This document shows, in pieces, positions 6,937-7,512 of a stretch of DNA of 7,512 bases. The DNA comes from RUG13615 sp040307715 (lineage in GTDB: Bacteria > Bacillota > Clostridia > Peptostreptococcales > Anaerovoracaceae): assembly GCA_040307715.1 (NCBI GenBank), contig JAWRJC010000074.1, forward strand, positions 1 through 7,512, in the 5' to 3' direction. A model generated the notes under the pieces. It made no database searches, was not told the origin of the DNA, and saw only the letters and a program-made list of their open reading frames with translations. The translations under genes and the position numbers were made by a program. Position 1 is the first letter of the stretch. The number at the start of each line of letters is the position of its first letter.

Positions 6937-6951
6937 ATGCGCGCTGCGCAT
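6937..6951 (-). other. Short stem-loop in the carB-argF spacer
   Basis: A 6-bp inverted repeat ATGCGC/GCGCAT with a 3-base loop lies in the 74-base gap. No T tract follows (the next bases on the minus strand are purine-rich), so it is not a terminator. No convincing promoter is seen in this gap either, which fits carB-argF co-transcription. The repeat may be chance. Confidence 0.25.
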
Positions 6952-6974
6952 CTTCTCATTTGATATCGTGTTGA

Positions 6975-7512
6975 TCAGATCCTCGTGATGTCCACCATGT
7001 GGACATTATCTAGTGTCAGCCCGGACAGCAGGCAGTTCGCGAGCGCGTCCGCCGTATCGAGGCTGGTCAGCGTGACGATGTTGCGGTCGATGGCTTTGCG
7101 CCGCATCTGCACCGCCTGGACCGCCGGCTTTCGGCCGATGTCCGAAGTGCTGATGACAAAGTCGACGGCACCGGTGTCAAAGAGCGAATTGGTGTTGGGC
7201 TCCTCTTCATCAAAACGGTTGACCTTCATCGCGAAGACGCCGTGGCTGTTCAGGTAATCGCACGTGCCGGTGGTCGCCGCGATGGTGTAGCCGAACTTGA
7301 CGAACTTCTTCGCGATCGGCACCACCTCCGCCTTGTCCTGATCGCGCACGGTGATGAGGACGAGGTTGTCCACCTTGTGCAGTTCGTATCCGGCAGCGAG
7401 GAACCCCTTCCACAGCGCGGATTCGAACGTGGTGTCGATGCCGAGTACCTCCCCGGTGGACTTCATCTCGGGACCAAGCAACGTATCCGCGTCGGTCAGC
7501 TTGGAGAAGCTG
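6975..7512 (-). CDS. carB: Carbamoyl-phosphate synthase large subunit, C-terminal 178 residues (5' end outside window)
   Basis: CarB makes carbamoyl phosphate from bicarbonate, two ATP and ammonia supplied by the CarA glutaminase, feeding arginine and pyrimidine synthesis. The frame is open to the right edge and ends at TGA 6977-6975. The visible part opens with the end of the second ATP-grasp synthetase domain, seen as the family hallmark LLGPEMKSTGEVLGID. It continues into the MGS-like allosteric domain, which in E. coli CarB binds ornithine, IMP and UMP. ATTGTCDYL in this domain keeps the T-x-G-T phosphate-binding pattern. The TTG at 7481 is an internal leucine codon, not a start, because homologous sequence (KLTDAD) continues upstream to the window edge. 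The full protein is normally about 1,060-1,070 residues, so most lies outside. Adjacent argF suggests an arginine-linked carAB-argF cluster; carA is not in view. Confidence 0.96.
   Translation of the reverse strand, partial: SFSKLTDADTLLGPEMKSTGEVLGIDTTFESALWKGFLAAGYELHKVDNLVLITVRDQDKAEVVPIAKKFVKFGYTIAATTGTCDYLNSHGVFAMKVNRFDEEEPNTNSLFDTGAVDFVISTSDIGRKPAVQAVQMRRKAIDRNIVTLTSLDTADALANCLLSGLTLDNVHMVDITRI

Noticed and set aside
6901..6951. A 17-residue N-terminal extension of ArgF from ATG 6951
   Set aside because: It has no Shine-Dalgarno sequence, whereas ATG 6900 has AAAGGAA at seven bases and gives the usual family length.
5941..6963. A 340-codon plus-strand open frame opposite argF
   Set aside because: It is codon-aligned with argF, which has all its active-site motifs. 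No ribosome-binding site or family match supports the antisense reading.
7479..7481. TTG 7481 as a start codon of a short MGS-like protein
   Set aside because: The frame stays open upstream and keeps CarB-like sequence, so this is an internal leucine codon of a truncated-by-window carB.

Overview
The window is a stretch of bacterial chromosome of the Bacillota (Firmicutes) type, most like a G+C-rich member of the Clostridia. This rests on protein flavour (a clostridial Lon N-domain, an ArcB-like ornithine carbamoyltransferase with a GKKES loop, a clostridial trigger factor), AAGGAG-type ribosome-binding sites and the gene order tig-clpP-clpX-lon. Species or genus cannot be given. All six genes read on the minus strand, so transcription runs from high to low coordinates.

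In order of transcription: (1) the 3' end of carB, large subunit of carbamoyl-phosphate synthase (7512-6975, 5' end outside the window), then argF, ornithine carbamoyltransferase (6900-5902), closed by a strong intrinsic terminator (5851-5823). CarB makes carbamoyl phosphate and ArgF puts it on ornithine to give citrulline, so this is an arginine-synthesis pair. (2) A clear extended -10 promoter (5774-5746) starts a second unit: a stand-alone CYTH-domain (triphosphate tunnel metalloenzyme) protein (5714-5091), trigger factor (5067-3733), ClpP (3648-3070) and ClpX (3030-1747). (3) A GC-rich intrinsic terminator follows clpX, and the first 557 codons of lon (1671-1) come next; the Lon protease domain lies beyond the left edge.

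The second and third units form a protein quality-control block: trigger factor meets nascent chains at the ribosome, ClpXP degrades tagged or unfolded substrates, and Lon clears misfolded and regulatory proteins. The CYTH protein at its head is the only member without a textbook place there.

Intergenic gaps are all short (23 to 187 bases), so nothing of 300 bases or more is left without a gene. No RNA gene, CRISPR array, mobile element, CIRCE element or CtsR box was seen. The window is largely ordinary housekeeping DNA. The points worth a second look are the CYTH-proteostasis linkage, the terminator before lon with no visible lon promoter, and residue changes in ArgF and ClpP. No new biological system could be supported.
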